Source: Smittium culicis (lineage: Eukaryota > Kickxellomycota > Harpellomycetes > Harpellales > Legeriomycetaceae). Taken from it: a DNA stretch of 48,698 nucleotides. Numbering within the stretch: position 1 is the first letter of the stretch; each line of letters begins with the position of its first letter. A model generated the notes under the pieces. That model was given only the letters and a program-made list of their open reading frames with translations, did not search any database and was not told the origin of the DNA. The stretch lies in the NCBI GenBank assembly GCA_001970855.1, contig LSSN01000782.1, positions 1 to 48,698 on the forward strand. Direction: 5' to 3'. The translations under genes were made by a program, and so were the position numbers. Of this stretch, positions 1 through 12,857 are shown in pieces.

Positions 1-3000
1 AAGTATAAGTGATTGTTTGAAAATGGCAATAAAATTTTGATATTGATCCAGATACAGTTTTAATTATAATTAAAATATCATTTATACGGGAGATTTCGTA
101 GAGAGTGAAAAGACTTTTTTGCATTAAATTTTATTTTTCTATGTGAATTATATAGTAACATATATTGCGTTTGATAATTTTTTATACATTAATTTTTAAT
201 CTCCATAAAAATTAAAGTTGAAGTGACGAATGAGAGAATTTTGATAAATATACTTTCTCGCCTCTAAATATTCTTCCATATATTAAAGAGAATAAAAAAA
301 ATGAAATTCAAAATCATAGATTTTAAATATTTTGATATAGTAGACTTTTTTACTCACATTATTTCACTTTTCCAAATAAAAATTTTATATCTACGAACAT
401 CTAGAAATTATTTTAGTATAAATCCCCATTATTAATTTAGAACTAAAAATATTTGATTAATATTTAAACATATATTTTTGTTTAGTAAAATTTTTTTCAA
501 AGGCTTACATAATATTTTGATACTACTAATATTGATTATTCATGTTTCTATAATTGATTTTTTAGTTTGGTATTATATTTTATATTTTAATTAGATGATA
601 ATTCTGAATTCATACACAATATCTCAATTCTATACCTCGTCAAACGATTTTATCAAATAAACTAAAAAAGCATGTTGTACTAATCAAAAAATAATCATTA
701 TTGAATTAAAAGTCTCAACCTACTAGGAATATGTCGAAATTTTAAATTATAACTTAACCATAAATCCTTGATTATCTGAAGCATCAAAATTATTGTATTA
801 AACCAAATTTGTGAGAATTCTAAAATATTCGTAAAATAATATCTCTAAAAAATAAATTAGATTCAGAAATTGATCCCAAAAAATGAAATTATTAATAATT
901 TCTTATAAAATCCCGATTAATATTTAGTGTATAAATAAGAACATGAAGAAAATATTAAAGTATAAAGTTTTAATGTTATAAAAAAATCGAGAATACTGTT
1001 TTCTAAAATATTTTACAAGAAAATTTTATAAGATTACGTAGCCTGTTTAATAAATAGACAATAATAAAATAGAAACAAGTACATATTATTTATAAAAATA
1101 AGTTTGAAATTTTATAGGAGAATAATTTATTTTACCAAAGGATCCCAAAAAATATGCATAATAAAATACCAATTTTATATAAACTTGAAATTCGATGAGG
1201 TTAGTATTATGGTATTTATAACTATCATTTGTAATAAATAGAAGCGTGTATATATAATGGTACAGTAAATTCCGATAAATTTATAGGAATTATAAAATGA
1301 AAATTATTTTGTAAATCTAGATAATATTTCATTAATAATACTAGAAGTAATATATATTAATGATAATTGCCCTATAAATTCATCTAAGAAACGATTTATC
1401 GATTTATTATTCATAATATCAAGGTTAAGAGATAGTACCTACAATCACTATATCTAATAACATTAACTATTATTCGAATATGACCAAAAAATATTTAAAA
1501 AAATTTAGGTTAATTTAATATCAATTAAATACTTTAAATCAAAATTTTATTGAAATTTAAAAATAATGATAAAAAATATGGGTTATAAAATAATAGAATA
1601 TACTTGTTTTTATATAGTTTTATTTAATGTTAAGATATCTTAGTTGATAAAAAGCATTAGTTTCTATAAATCTAAGTTTTAGCTTGACTTAATACAGAAT
1701 ATATTAAACTGAAGTTATTAATTTAAAATATTAATCCTAAATTGTTTAATACATAATTTAATAATGACAAATTGCTAGAATATTATTTCAACATATTAAA
1801 GTAAGGTTTAAAATATAAAGCAGAAATAAATCCAAAAAAAAAGATGCATAATAATTTGGTTAATTAAAAATATATGGCAGCTAATAGAAATTTGATAGAA
1901 ATGCCTAAAAAAATTTAATTTTTTGGAATGATATAAAAATCAATTTGGAAAAATAAGATTTTGACCTAAAATTTATAAATAAACTTTATGAAAAAAATAT
2001 TTAGCCATAAAATTTTAAAAATAATCATTTAATATAATAATTATATAAAATTCATTATTTATATAAAAATATAATCAAAAATTTTAAATAAAAAGAAATA
2101 AGTTTATATCCCCCTATTCATAAGTAACATCCTCCTAAATACTTCGAGTCGAGGGTCTAGCCAACTAGTTCTATTTATATTTGATTTTAAATTTTTATTT
2201 TCTTCTAGGTGTTCAGGAAATTTTCTTTTATAAATTAACTCTAATGATTGAAAATAATTTAAATAAAATTTTTTTGGTTAATATATGACTATTTGAATAT
2301 ACTGATATATAATGCTAATTTTAATGAGTATAATAATGATATCAGAGTACAGTTGACAGTTTAATTTATAGTTATAAAAAATACTATAGATCAAATTTAT
2401 GAAATTAAATTTATAATACTAACTATAACTAAACTAAAACCACAGAGTTTGACACTAAATCAGAAAAGCATAAAACTTGCTACAAAAAAACTAAAAGTTA
2501 TATCAAAGAGTGGGTAAATTTTTATAGAAAATGAAAATAAGGCTAAAAAGAAAAATTTAGCATTTCATTAATATTATTCACATTTTTTAGGTCACCTACT
2601 ATTAATAAGTTTATCTATTTCATAATTAAATTAGTAGTTTAAATTGAATTTTATCTACTCTAAATTGTAACTTAAACCTATATTAAATAATATTCAAAAT
2701 AAATTCTAATATGAATATGAGCCCTATGATCAGACCCTCAAAAGTATCATAAAGCCCTACAGACGTACCTGAAACTTTTATATTTATAGCATATTTATTA
2801 TAAATTTATATTCAATTTTATTCTATTGGAATTAGCATGACCTAATTTCTAATGCAAATTAAGTTTAGACTATCACTAATGATAAATATTAATTTTCTAT
2901 CAATGAAGTCATATTGGGCGATATCATCCATAATACGTGGAATATTAAGAATTAAGAATTAAGAATTAAGAATTAAGAATTAAAATTTTTAATTTTTGAA

Positions 3001-5780
3001 AAATATTAGTTAATTATTTTTGATTATTTGAAATAAGTTTATATTTTTTAAAAATTTATACAAGAAAATACTTACAGAAATTCATCATATTTTTAAAAAT
3101 GTGGTGTTTGGTAGAGATTGGAGAATCCAATATGTACTTATCCTTATTATAGGAAAAATAGCTAATATTTGTCAATATTTGAATTTGAATTTATTTTAAT
3201 TCATTTAAAGAGTTTTAATAAAAAATTCCAAGCTTATATCGCTTGTGAAGTGCTGTTACGCGAGGTGAAGGGCAATAAAGAATGTTAAAACACAGTCAAC
3301 TGGTCAAAAATTAAGTTAATATTTAATTGGAGGAAATTCCTGAATTTGGTGCAATTTTTCACTAAATGTTCTAGATTAGGAATATGCGTATTATTAGACC
3401 TCAGAATCAGTTTCGATATATCCCAGATATAAATTGTAATGAATCAAACTGATAAAAAAATTTCTGTATTTTTTGTACATATAAGCACTCAGTTAAAAAT
3501 TACTGCTTTCATATTAACGTAAAAGTATGAACTTGTAGCCGTTTCCACCTTGGAATTTTTGACTTTAATAGTTTAAACTCGGCGTAAAAATTTTTTTCCT
3601 TTTTTTTCCTTTTTCAATTTTTTAGCTTATTTTGTATGTTTGTATTATTTTCCAAACACCTTGAATTAATTATTGGCGCATTAATATCAATTTTCAAAAA
3701 CATTAGATATTACTGATCACTTTTCGTATATTTTTGCGTATATTTCTAGCTATGATAAATCTGAGAATTGCTATTGACCGAATACTCTTTGAAATTAAAA
3801 AAAATATATAATTTTAAAGATGAAATTTCGTATAATGATGTACATGATTAATTTATTTTACAAAATTAATAGTTAAAAATTCACAAACTATTATGCCTTT
3901 TGAAATTATTAAGTTTCAGTGGGTTTTTATACGTTAACTCAAATTTTACCAATAATACTGATATTATGATTGGATAAAATTAAAATTCTGGAATTAATTT
4001 TTTTATTTGTTATTAAGGTTTTTGTCAATTATTTTTTTATCAATGTTATTTGTTTTAAATGGAAATTATCAGAATAACGCATGTATCTACCTGAAAAAAT
4101 TATAAAATTATAAGTTTAATTGTAGCAAATATTTGAAATGATAAATTCGTACATTAAGTCTTAGAGTAAATCGACGACTGAGAGAAAAGAACTCGAAAAT
4201 CGAAATTTTAAAATAAGATTGAGGTGTAAAGAGAATATTATTTACGCTGATTGAATTAACAAAGATTATTAATAGAATAAAAGATGAAAAAGAGGTCCAA
4301 ATTTATCCTTTATTATTTAATAGAAATCATCATATACAAAAATGAAAATAAAAATTATAAGATCTATTGGAAGAATCGCTATCTAAGAAAATTTATCAAA
4401 GGAACCTCAAAAATTTAAGAAACTGTTATTGAAATTAAGTATTCGCCTTGACTATAAAAGAAAACGTAATAATATTTGAATTTTATTTAGAATTAGAATA
4501 GGGTATTTAAACCAGGTGCAAAGAAGGTGTAAGTTCGCTCTCGAATTTTAGTTATAACATTTTTTATAGTCAGTTTTATCTTTATAATTAATTAGGACTA
4601 AATTTTAAATAAAAAAAAAATAGTATCGAAAACAGGGTAAAAAGTAAACAGAAAACTTAAAACTCATAAATTCTCAAGGCTAAAAATTTGATTTAAACTC
4701 AAAACTTTTTTTAAATTATAACCTTTAAAACAAAAATTCTTGGAAAAAAGTTTACAATTAAAAAAATAATAAATAAACTTTAATTTTTTTTCTCTCAATT
4801 TTCATAAACATTATCTAAAACATAATAATACGCTTTAAAACCCTCTTGAGTATATTTCATATACGCTACTTAAAATCCATAAACGAAAATAAAGGTAGTG
4901 GTACGTTTAATACTACCACAGTAGAGCTGCCAAATAAAAATTGATACAACTGCCCAGAATTTGTCGTATTAGACGTTAAATCGTGTCAGAACTCGATGCT
5001 TCCAAATATTAATTTATATGAATGATTTCAAGATTTTTTTAAAATACGGCCTGATATTTGATTCCTCTTGTCATTTACTAGCTTTCTTGAACAATAAATA
5101 TGATAATTCATTGTGGATCGTATGATTGTTGGGAAATGCAAAATTTTATAGCTTTAATGGTGTTATCTGAAAATTTATACTTATTTTAGAAATATGCTAG
5201 AAATTCCCCACACGTGTTGAAACTATACCTGAGTCATATTATTTTCTATTATGCCAATCAAAAAAGTTTATTATGTTAGGAGATAATTTTATGTGCATTT
5301 GATTCTGTAATTGCAAAAATAATTGATTTAAATATAGCTATTGGATTTAACTTACGCTACGAAGGTATTCTAATTATCCACCAAGCGTTTAAATTCCATC
5401 TTTTCTTCTCTGAAAGAATGTATTTCCCGAGTTCGAATTCCGGAACCAATTTTTTTCTTCTACTGATATTCATATAGACGCAATTGATAGATGTGAATAT
5501 CAAATTACTGCTATAAAAATAGTGGTCGCTATAATTAAATCAAGCTCTTTCGCATGACTATCATGACCAAATTTGAGATCGTGTTTTTCGATGTTAAGCA
5601 ATAATATTTTTTCGTACAGAAAATATGGCCTTAAGAAAGTTCTAAACTGCTGAATTTTTTTTCAAAGAACCATCTATAATATGAGGAAAAATTGTTCAGG
5701 GTGTTAAGGACAGCATGTCCACGTCATTTGGTACCTTATTATGTCATTTTGATGTAAAGTATCTTTTGAGAGAATTTATT
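1..5780. other. AT-rich non-coding desert
   Basis: I see no supportable gene here. The stretch is dominated by A/T runs and stops in all frames. The only structured items are a 7-base microsatellite near 2944 and a short tRNA-like B-box motif near 5427, described separately. A short less AT-rich patch at about 3235-3300 shows no readable frame. Confidence 0.6.
2944..2985. repeat. 7-bp microsatellite (ATTAAGA)n
   Basis: Five consecutive copies of ATTAAGA and a partial sixth are visible. A second 7-base repeat with the related core ATTAAG lies near 37230. It has no coding content. Confidence 0.9.
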
Positions 5781-7400
5781 TCATTCTAAGTAGTCATAAT
5801 TATCTGGGAAACAAAGAATTCAAAGCTGATGAAAAGTAAAAAGCTGCATTTACTTTTTTTGTGATCAAAAAGATCATTTATATATTTTATAATATATACG
5901 AACTTTGAAAAAGTAACACCATCAAATTTCTTCGTACAATCCAAAGGAATTGTGTTGTATGAGTTGAAATATATTGAAGGATAAAAATAAATTGAGAGAA
6001 GTGGTTTATATTTTATAGAAAAAGCTCTTAAAAGAAGGAATGAATCACTTATAGATATGGATTCCAACTTTAAGTGCAAGAAAGGTATATAAAAAACACC
6101 CACCATTTAGCTTCTCAATAATATGAAAAAATTACATGCTATATATTCACCAGTAGAAATTATTGAAAATTACATATGATTTGGACTCCTTGATTAATGT
6201 AATATTTTTGAAGACACGCGGGTTTAGATGGATCATCAATGTTTAAGAACAATGCTTGTTGAAAGAAAATTTATTGAGTTCAAATAATTGAATCAGCATT
6301 ACGATTCACGGTACGAGGGTTATCTGTACGACCTTAATTTTTCCTATTAAGCTCGTTAGTACTCGTATATGATATTTATGGCGATCACAAGATATTTTTC
6401 AATAAGAAAGAGATATTATACAGTTGATATCGGTGAGTTTAGTGTCATATATCTATAATTGATGTTAATTTACACCTGGTTAATAGGCTGATATCGAAAC
6501 CTCCAAATTAACATGAATTATAACAATTATATATTGAAAGTATTGATTTTAATCATCGTGGTGAATTTGCTACACCGTTTCCTTGGACTCGCCTATGATC
6601 TATAGATCGTTAATATTAGCCTTAATTAAGACCCTCATCTCTTAAGGCAGCCAAAGAAATGTCGGAACACATTATTAAGGCTGCTGGTGAGAGAAATGGA
6701 CCTGATAGATGTTCGCTGAATTGTAATTTTATACGATTCGGAATGAGCTAAAATAATTTTAGGAAATCACTATTTATCAATATCTTTATAGAAAGCTATA
6801 TTATAGTCTGGAAAAAACACCAAATCCATGCCCCAGATCATTCCTCAATAAACGATGAGCGGATTAATTTAGAAGTATTTATCTGAAAAAAAAAAGTTTC
6901 CTAATATCTAATATAAGATATATTCGCCTGAACTCTTCGTGATTGAGAAAGGTTGGGTATTATATCCCGAGATTTGATGGTTAACCTTTATATATTAGAT
7001 TATTTCTCAAAAAATAAAAAAAAACCATAAGAAAGGATCCATATTGCCTTTCAGCTGGGCTTTACCTTGTGTCTATGAGAGTGATTTGTAATTAGTGGTG
7101 TAAATTCGTATTTCTTTATGGATTCAAATAGCCCTACTGATTATAATATTGACCTATATGTTTTCAGTGAGTTGATATCATGTTTCTCTGAACCTAGAAA
7201 AATGAACTCATACTGGAGGGATTTTTCGGAATATTTGAGCTCCCTCATTCTAATCCCAATCCTAGACACTCAAAAATTCTCTTTTAGGAATCCCAGAAAT
7301 ATTATGAGAATTTTCATGAGTTATCGCGAGTTAGATAAGTGGCAGAATTTCGGCGATACCCAATGTGGCTAGGTATTCTTAGTACAGATGAGACGTTTGT
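5781..7400. other. faint coding fossils, unassigned
   Basis: Base composition is less extreme than in the flanks. At 5786-6106 the minus strand is open for 106 codons, but that protein is hydrophobic and rich in F, I, S and Y. The opposite strand, purine-rich and interrupted by stops, reads more like normal protein at about 5930-6070. At 6640-6740 the plus strand reads a short natural-looking segment with residues KAAKEMSEHIIKAAGERNG. At 7118-7372 there is an 84-codon open frame. I recognise no family in any of these. They may be pieces of one or more decayed transposon genes, or chance. Confidence 0.25.
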
Positions 7401-10400
7401 TATGGTTTTTGGGGGTGAAATACTCGTAATCAATTTTATTTTATAGATAGAATTGTTCAAATGTCCTTGGTCAAACAAAGGTTTATAAATATTTTCAAAT
7501 AATTATCGTGACTTTATGTGGATGCTTATGTAATGATTTTCGTATTAAATTTGTTTTGAGAAATGCTTTAGCAATATAACTAAGAGTTAGACTCACTATT
7601 AGTGCAGGATATTTATCTAATCTTAGCTATAAACATCTGAAAACTACATGAAATTATGGTAAAAATAGATATACAAGGGTCTGGTTTCTTGAATTAAAGC
7701 TGATTTGATTCCATTAAGAGTTTATAAATTATCTTTGCCAATCTCCTGTTTATTGTTCTGAGTGAAAGTAAAAGCTAAACATATAAATCCCTCTTAAAAA
7801 GAGTTGGGTAATTTATTATTCTATTCTTCACAGCTGACTATTTTATAAATTCCTCATCAATTGAGTCAATACTCTTTTTGGTTATTGAGGTGAATTAATA
7901 TTTACAATCGGTGGCCTATTATCGATTTTTTTCCCCACTATCTTCAATTTGAACTGTCTGCGGAGCGCACATGCTTATCAAATTCTTAGGCTTCCATTAT
8001 GTAACTGTTTATTATTTCGACTGACTCATCAATACTGTATTGACCGCCATTTTAATAAATCTATTTTTAAAATTTCTAGTTTTGTACTTTTATCATGGAA
8101 AAATTTAAATTTTTTATAAATATTTGCTTCAGTATTCACTTTATCAATGAAATTTTAATACTGAATGTACTAAGATTATTTATTTTATAATTATTTATTT
8201 TTAGTATTTAACAAAATTAACAAATTAATAATTTTGATACTTTATATAGCTAAAATGATAATTGATAGCATATAATATAACCTGAATCAATAAACTACAA
8301 ATAATAATTGTAAAAAAATTTTTAATTCGAAATAGGACATGATTTATTTTAGCTCAAATAATAAAAATTTTAGCTTAGTTAATAACAAAAAATAAAGCAT
8401 TTTTAAAAAAATGAAAGCTTTTATCAAAAAATATTTACTCCTGACTTCATTTTGCGGATCTGTCCACTACGTACCAGCTGGTAATAGTTTCAAGAGAAAT
8501 ATTTATTGTTATCTATAAATTAATATGATAAAATATCAACATTATATTATTTCTGTACTAAAAATCGAGAGAATCGAGGATATGCAATAATATAGTGCAT
8601 CGATGGATAAATTAATATATATATTTCGATTAAGAGATAGACTATTAAGCACATCAAGATTTAAAAGTTCCTTAAATTATACACCAATTTATAGAAAAAT
8701 TCTAAAATCACAGAAATAAAATGTGGGGCTATCTAAGCAATAAAAAAAGGTTTAAAGGTCAAAATCAAAGGTTATACTTTCCTTGAATTAATAAATCAAA
8801 ATAAATTACAACATTCCTTGTAGAAAAAAATCTAAAATAAAGATGGTTGTGTATAAGAAGCGAAAATAACTTTAAATTGTTTTTTTTCAAATATAAATTT
8901 ATACATTCAACTAATTTCTAAATTGAGTGAAATCGCTAATAGCGTTTATTTATTAATGGCTTAGGGTTTTTTAAATAATATAGAGAAAAATAAAATTTTA
9001 TAATATATTACTCGAAAAATTAAATTTATTGCAAGTCAGACAAAAAAATTAATCCAGGGGAGTTGAGAAAAATATAGTTCAACAAATTTTAGCGCAATTT
9101 ATAAATCGTTTCCTTCGATTTACATTTAATAATTAATATATACTTGCAATTCATTAAGAAAGTTAATCAAAAAAAAAAAAACAATGTTTATGGTTGAGAA
9201 CATAATTATAAAATATTGTAAGATAAGATTATAGGGGTTTAAGTTTTTTTGGTGGTATTTATTCGCTTTTACGTAAGTGTTATTTATTCTAAAGCGGATG
9301 GTTAGCGAGCTTTCATAAATAAACCTTGGATTTAATTGTGGAAATTTAATAAAACCAAATATGTTCAAGTTTTTACATTCTTGGGATATTAATAGTTCAA
9401 AATTCAATTTATGCCAAGGTTTACAGAGAATGAATATGTTTGTATTTAAAGTTATATTATTAGTAAAATAACTTGAAATATAAAGTATTACATATATTAC
9501 TATAATCGACCTTGTTAGCTTAAAGCAAACTTATCATTAATATTGTTCTCATAAGCTAAAAAAATAAAATAAAATGTGTAACATGTCAGTTGATTATTTG
9601 AATATAAGCCTATTAATGCAGGCACATTTAATTCAAGCTTTAATTTATATATGGGTGTGGTAGTTGGTATTAATCAGAAATTCTAGATGTGATAAATATA
9701 AAAAATGATAGTATCTATTCATTAATTAATCAAGAAATCAAGAAGTACTTATAAAAAAAAGCAAGGTATAAGGTTATAGCTAAAAGTTGATAATCTCATT
9801 AGTGACTTAACTGATACAATAAACAAAAAAAACTAGTAAATTGAAGGTACCAAATATAAATAAATTATTACAAAAGGCTTTTTTTATATGCACGAGATGT
9901 TTTATTTATCTATTTATGCTCTTCAAGCTTCTTTGAAAAAATATGAGAATATCGAGACGAAGAATAATGTTGAAAAGTTGTGAAATCAGGAAAATGGGTA
10001 AATGGAAAGATAACTAATTTTTAATTAAATATACAAAGTTTCAAAGTTAGCTTGGGAATATAGCAGCGCGAAAATATGAAAAAATTGAGAATGTAAATTA
10101 GCAGATATGTTCTTTTTTTTTTTCTAAAGAAAGGCCGAGAGATGTGATAGTAAATTTTTTTAATCGAAGGAAACTGAATGTTTCATTTTAAGGTATAATT
10201 TTTTTATAATCCAAAAAAACATTTCATTGTTTGATATTTCAATAACAATTAAAAAAAAATACTGTTAATATTTGGAGAAAGGAAAAATGACGCATTTACC
10301 AGAACAATGAAATTTTAAATAGAGTAAATGCTAAATGCTATTCTTCGTCCCGAATTATCAGGTCAAAGTTTTTTATTGGCTTATGTTTACTTAAGTATAC

Positions 10401-12600
10401 ACAATGATTTTCCCCTCCCGCTATTTACAGCCAGGAAGAATGTGATAATGGCATTTAAACGAGCAATTAATGAGTAAAAGCCAATAATAAATTAACAGTA
10501 AAGTTTAAAGGTATCAGGATAAAATGGTTGAAAAAAAATCAATTTATTGATATTCTACTCTCCAAAAAAGCTTCTACTAATTCATTATTCTCTGTGGAAA
10601 TATGGCATATTCAACTCGCATAGTTTTAGCGTACGTCACATAAAGAATAAATTATAATAAATGACCATATATGATGCTGAAAAAGTATGAATTTATTATT
10701 AAAGTTTTTTTTCCTATTCAAAAGTAAATATATAAATGATACTGGGCTCAACCTTCAGCTAGTCTCTGAAAGATAATAAGGACACAACTTTAAATATTAA
10801 AATTAAATACTGAAAACTTTGTGGGCATTAAAAATGCGATTTAATGAAAAAAATAAATAATAAAATACTGAATTGTAAGTAAAAATACTATGAATGGATG
10901 TAAAAATATATCTTTCATCTGAATTTTTTATTATTTGAATTTTTACAGTGTGTACATATCATCTAACTAGGTTCATTTGAATATTGGTTGTCCAAAAAAT
11001 GTGGCTTATAGCTCAAAGGTATTTAAGGAATTTTATTTATGCAATAGTTGATATTACTGCCAGTGTATAAATTTTATTCAACAACCAATTGGTATCAGTG
11101 AATATCGGTTTGTAAAAAACTATAATTACAAGCACAATTGTGTTTTTTTTTGTATTTCCTTAAAAGGAGAGGCGGATCAATTGTGTCATTTTAGCGGATA
11201 TCTATTAGATTTATTGGACGGTTAAGGTTTACTGTTACAATTTTACTTTTAACAAATATCATATATTATTTTATAATGAATATTACTATTTCAGAATTAG
11301 CGCTTTGCTAATGGTAAATTCGATACAGAGATTTAAGAAATCCGATAAAATTTATTATAACACTAAGAATTATGATATCATGGCACATTTATTTCTTGAG
11401 ACTATTATTAGTTGAATATCCAAATTAGATGCTTTTTTATCTTGTTTTTTTAGTTGGTTGATTTTAATAAAGGAAAAATAAAGTATTTGGAACTATTTTC
11501 TAAAAAAATAAAATAAAGAATAAGAAAAAATAATAGATATGAGAAAGAGTATACTTTTTTGAAAGCGTTTATTGAGTTATCTTGTAAAATTACGCTCACT
11601 GAACTAAACCTTTAGCGAATAATAGTAATATATGCTATTTTTAGTATAAAATTTTTATGATAAAAAACGCCTCGTCATCCAGAATCAAAATAATTTTGAT
11701 TTGGTTGAAGCAAGTAATAATCAAGTGATATGAATTATAAAAAGTGCGCAAAACAATTGAACAAATAAAAGCGATTATTCAAACAATAAAAATGGTGCAT
11801 AATGATATAACTATTGCAGTTTCAGAGGCAAGAGTTTAAAAAAATACAACATAGTATTTACGTTTATGATCGAATTTCTTCTTGTAACTAAGCTGGTTTG
11901 GATCTCAAAACCAAGAATGATATTGTTAATATAACAAAGAACTTAAATGACTGCAATAAAAAATAATGATAATTGAAATAATTAATTAGATCGATTGATC
12001 GCAGAAATCCACGATTCAAAACGTTCTCGAGCTAAATAAATATTTATTTGAATTCCGAATAATAATAAATGCGCTTGTTTACTGGCAAATAATATAAATG
12101 GTTATAAATAACATCTTTAATACAATAAAAATAATTATTGATTAAAGGGAATAAAAGGTAAATCAAAACAGCTAGCTGTAGTAAAGTCAGAAATATGTTT
12201 TTATAACAAACAGTATAAATTGAGACTCAAAAGAAATTCCCTCAAAAATTTGAAAATCTTCATAAATTTAATTCCTAGAATTTTATAATTAACATTATAT
12301 ATGTATAGAACTCTCTAAAATATTGAGAAAGCTGGAAAATAATTGAAGTATACCTTAGATTATATAAAATATTGAGTTAATATTACATATAACTTCATGA
12401 ATTTATTATATGGCAAAAGAAATTTTGCGAGCTTTATATTATTATTATATTTAAAAGCTGTAGAGATATTTAGTCACTATACATATTAAAAAAAAATCTT
12501 AGAACCCTTTTTATATAAATAAATTACAATCATATTTACAATTGACATATACACTGATAAAATTTTAATTATAAAACATATCATTTACATTATTATTTTC
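7401..12600. other. AT-rich non-coding desert
   Basis: Nothing supportable is seen. The minus-strand open frame at 9126-9407 (93 codons) is rich in I, N, F and Y, has no recognisable motif, and is of a length that can occur by chance in a window this size. Confidence 0.5.
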
Positions 12601-12857
12601 AAACACTTTAAAAAAATGTAAATTTTTTGGACAACTAATAATACATGCATACATAAAATCAAAACTGTTATAATTTCGGGAACACAATATAAATTTTTTC
12701 TATAAATAATCAATACTAAACATGCTGAATTGATGGATACTCTAGAAAAGATACGCTGAGAACCTCATAAGTATCATTACAATTTGTAAGAATTTTTACA
12801 ATTGACTAACAATAATTATAATTGATATAATTGATATAATCATATATCATCATATAG

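Noticed and set aside
5786..6106. 106-codon minus-strand frame
   Set aside because: F/I/S/Y-rich with no motif; the opposite strand is purine-rich and reads more naturally, so it is probably a shadow.
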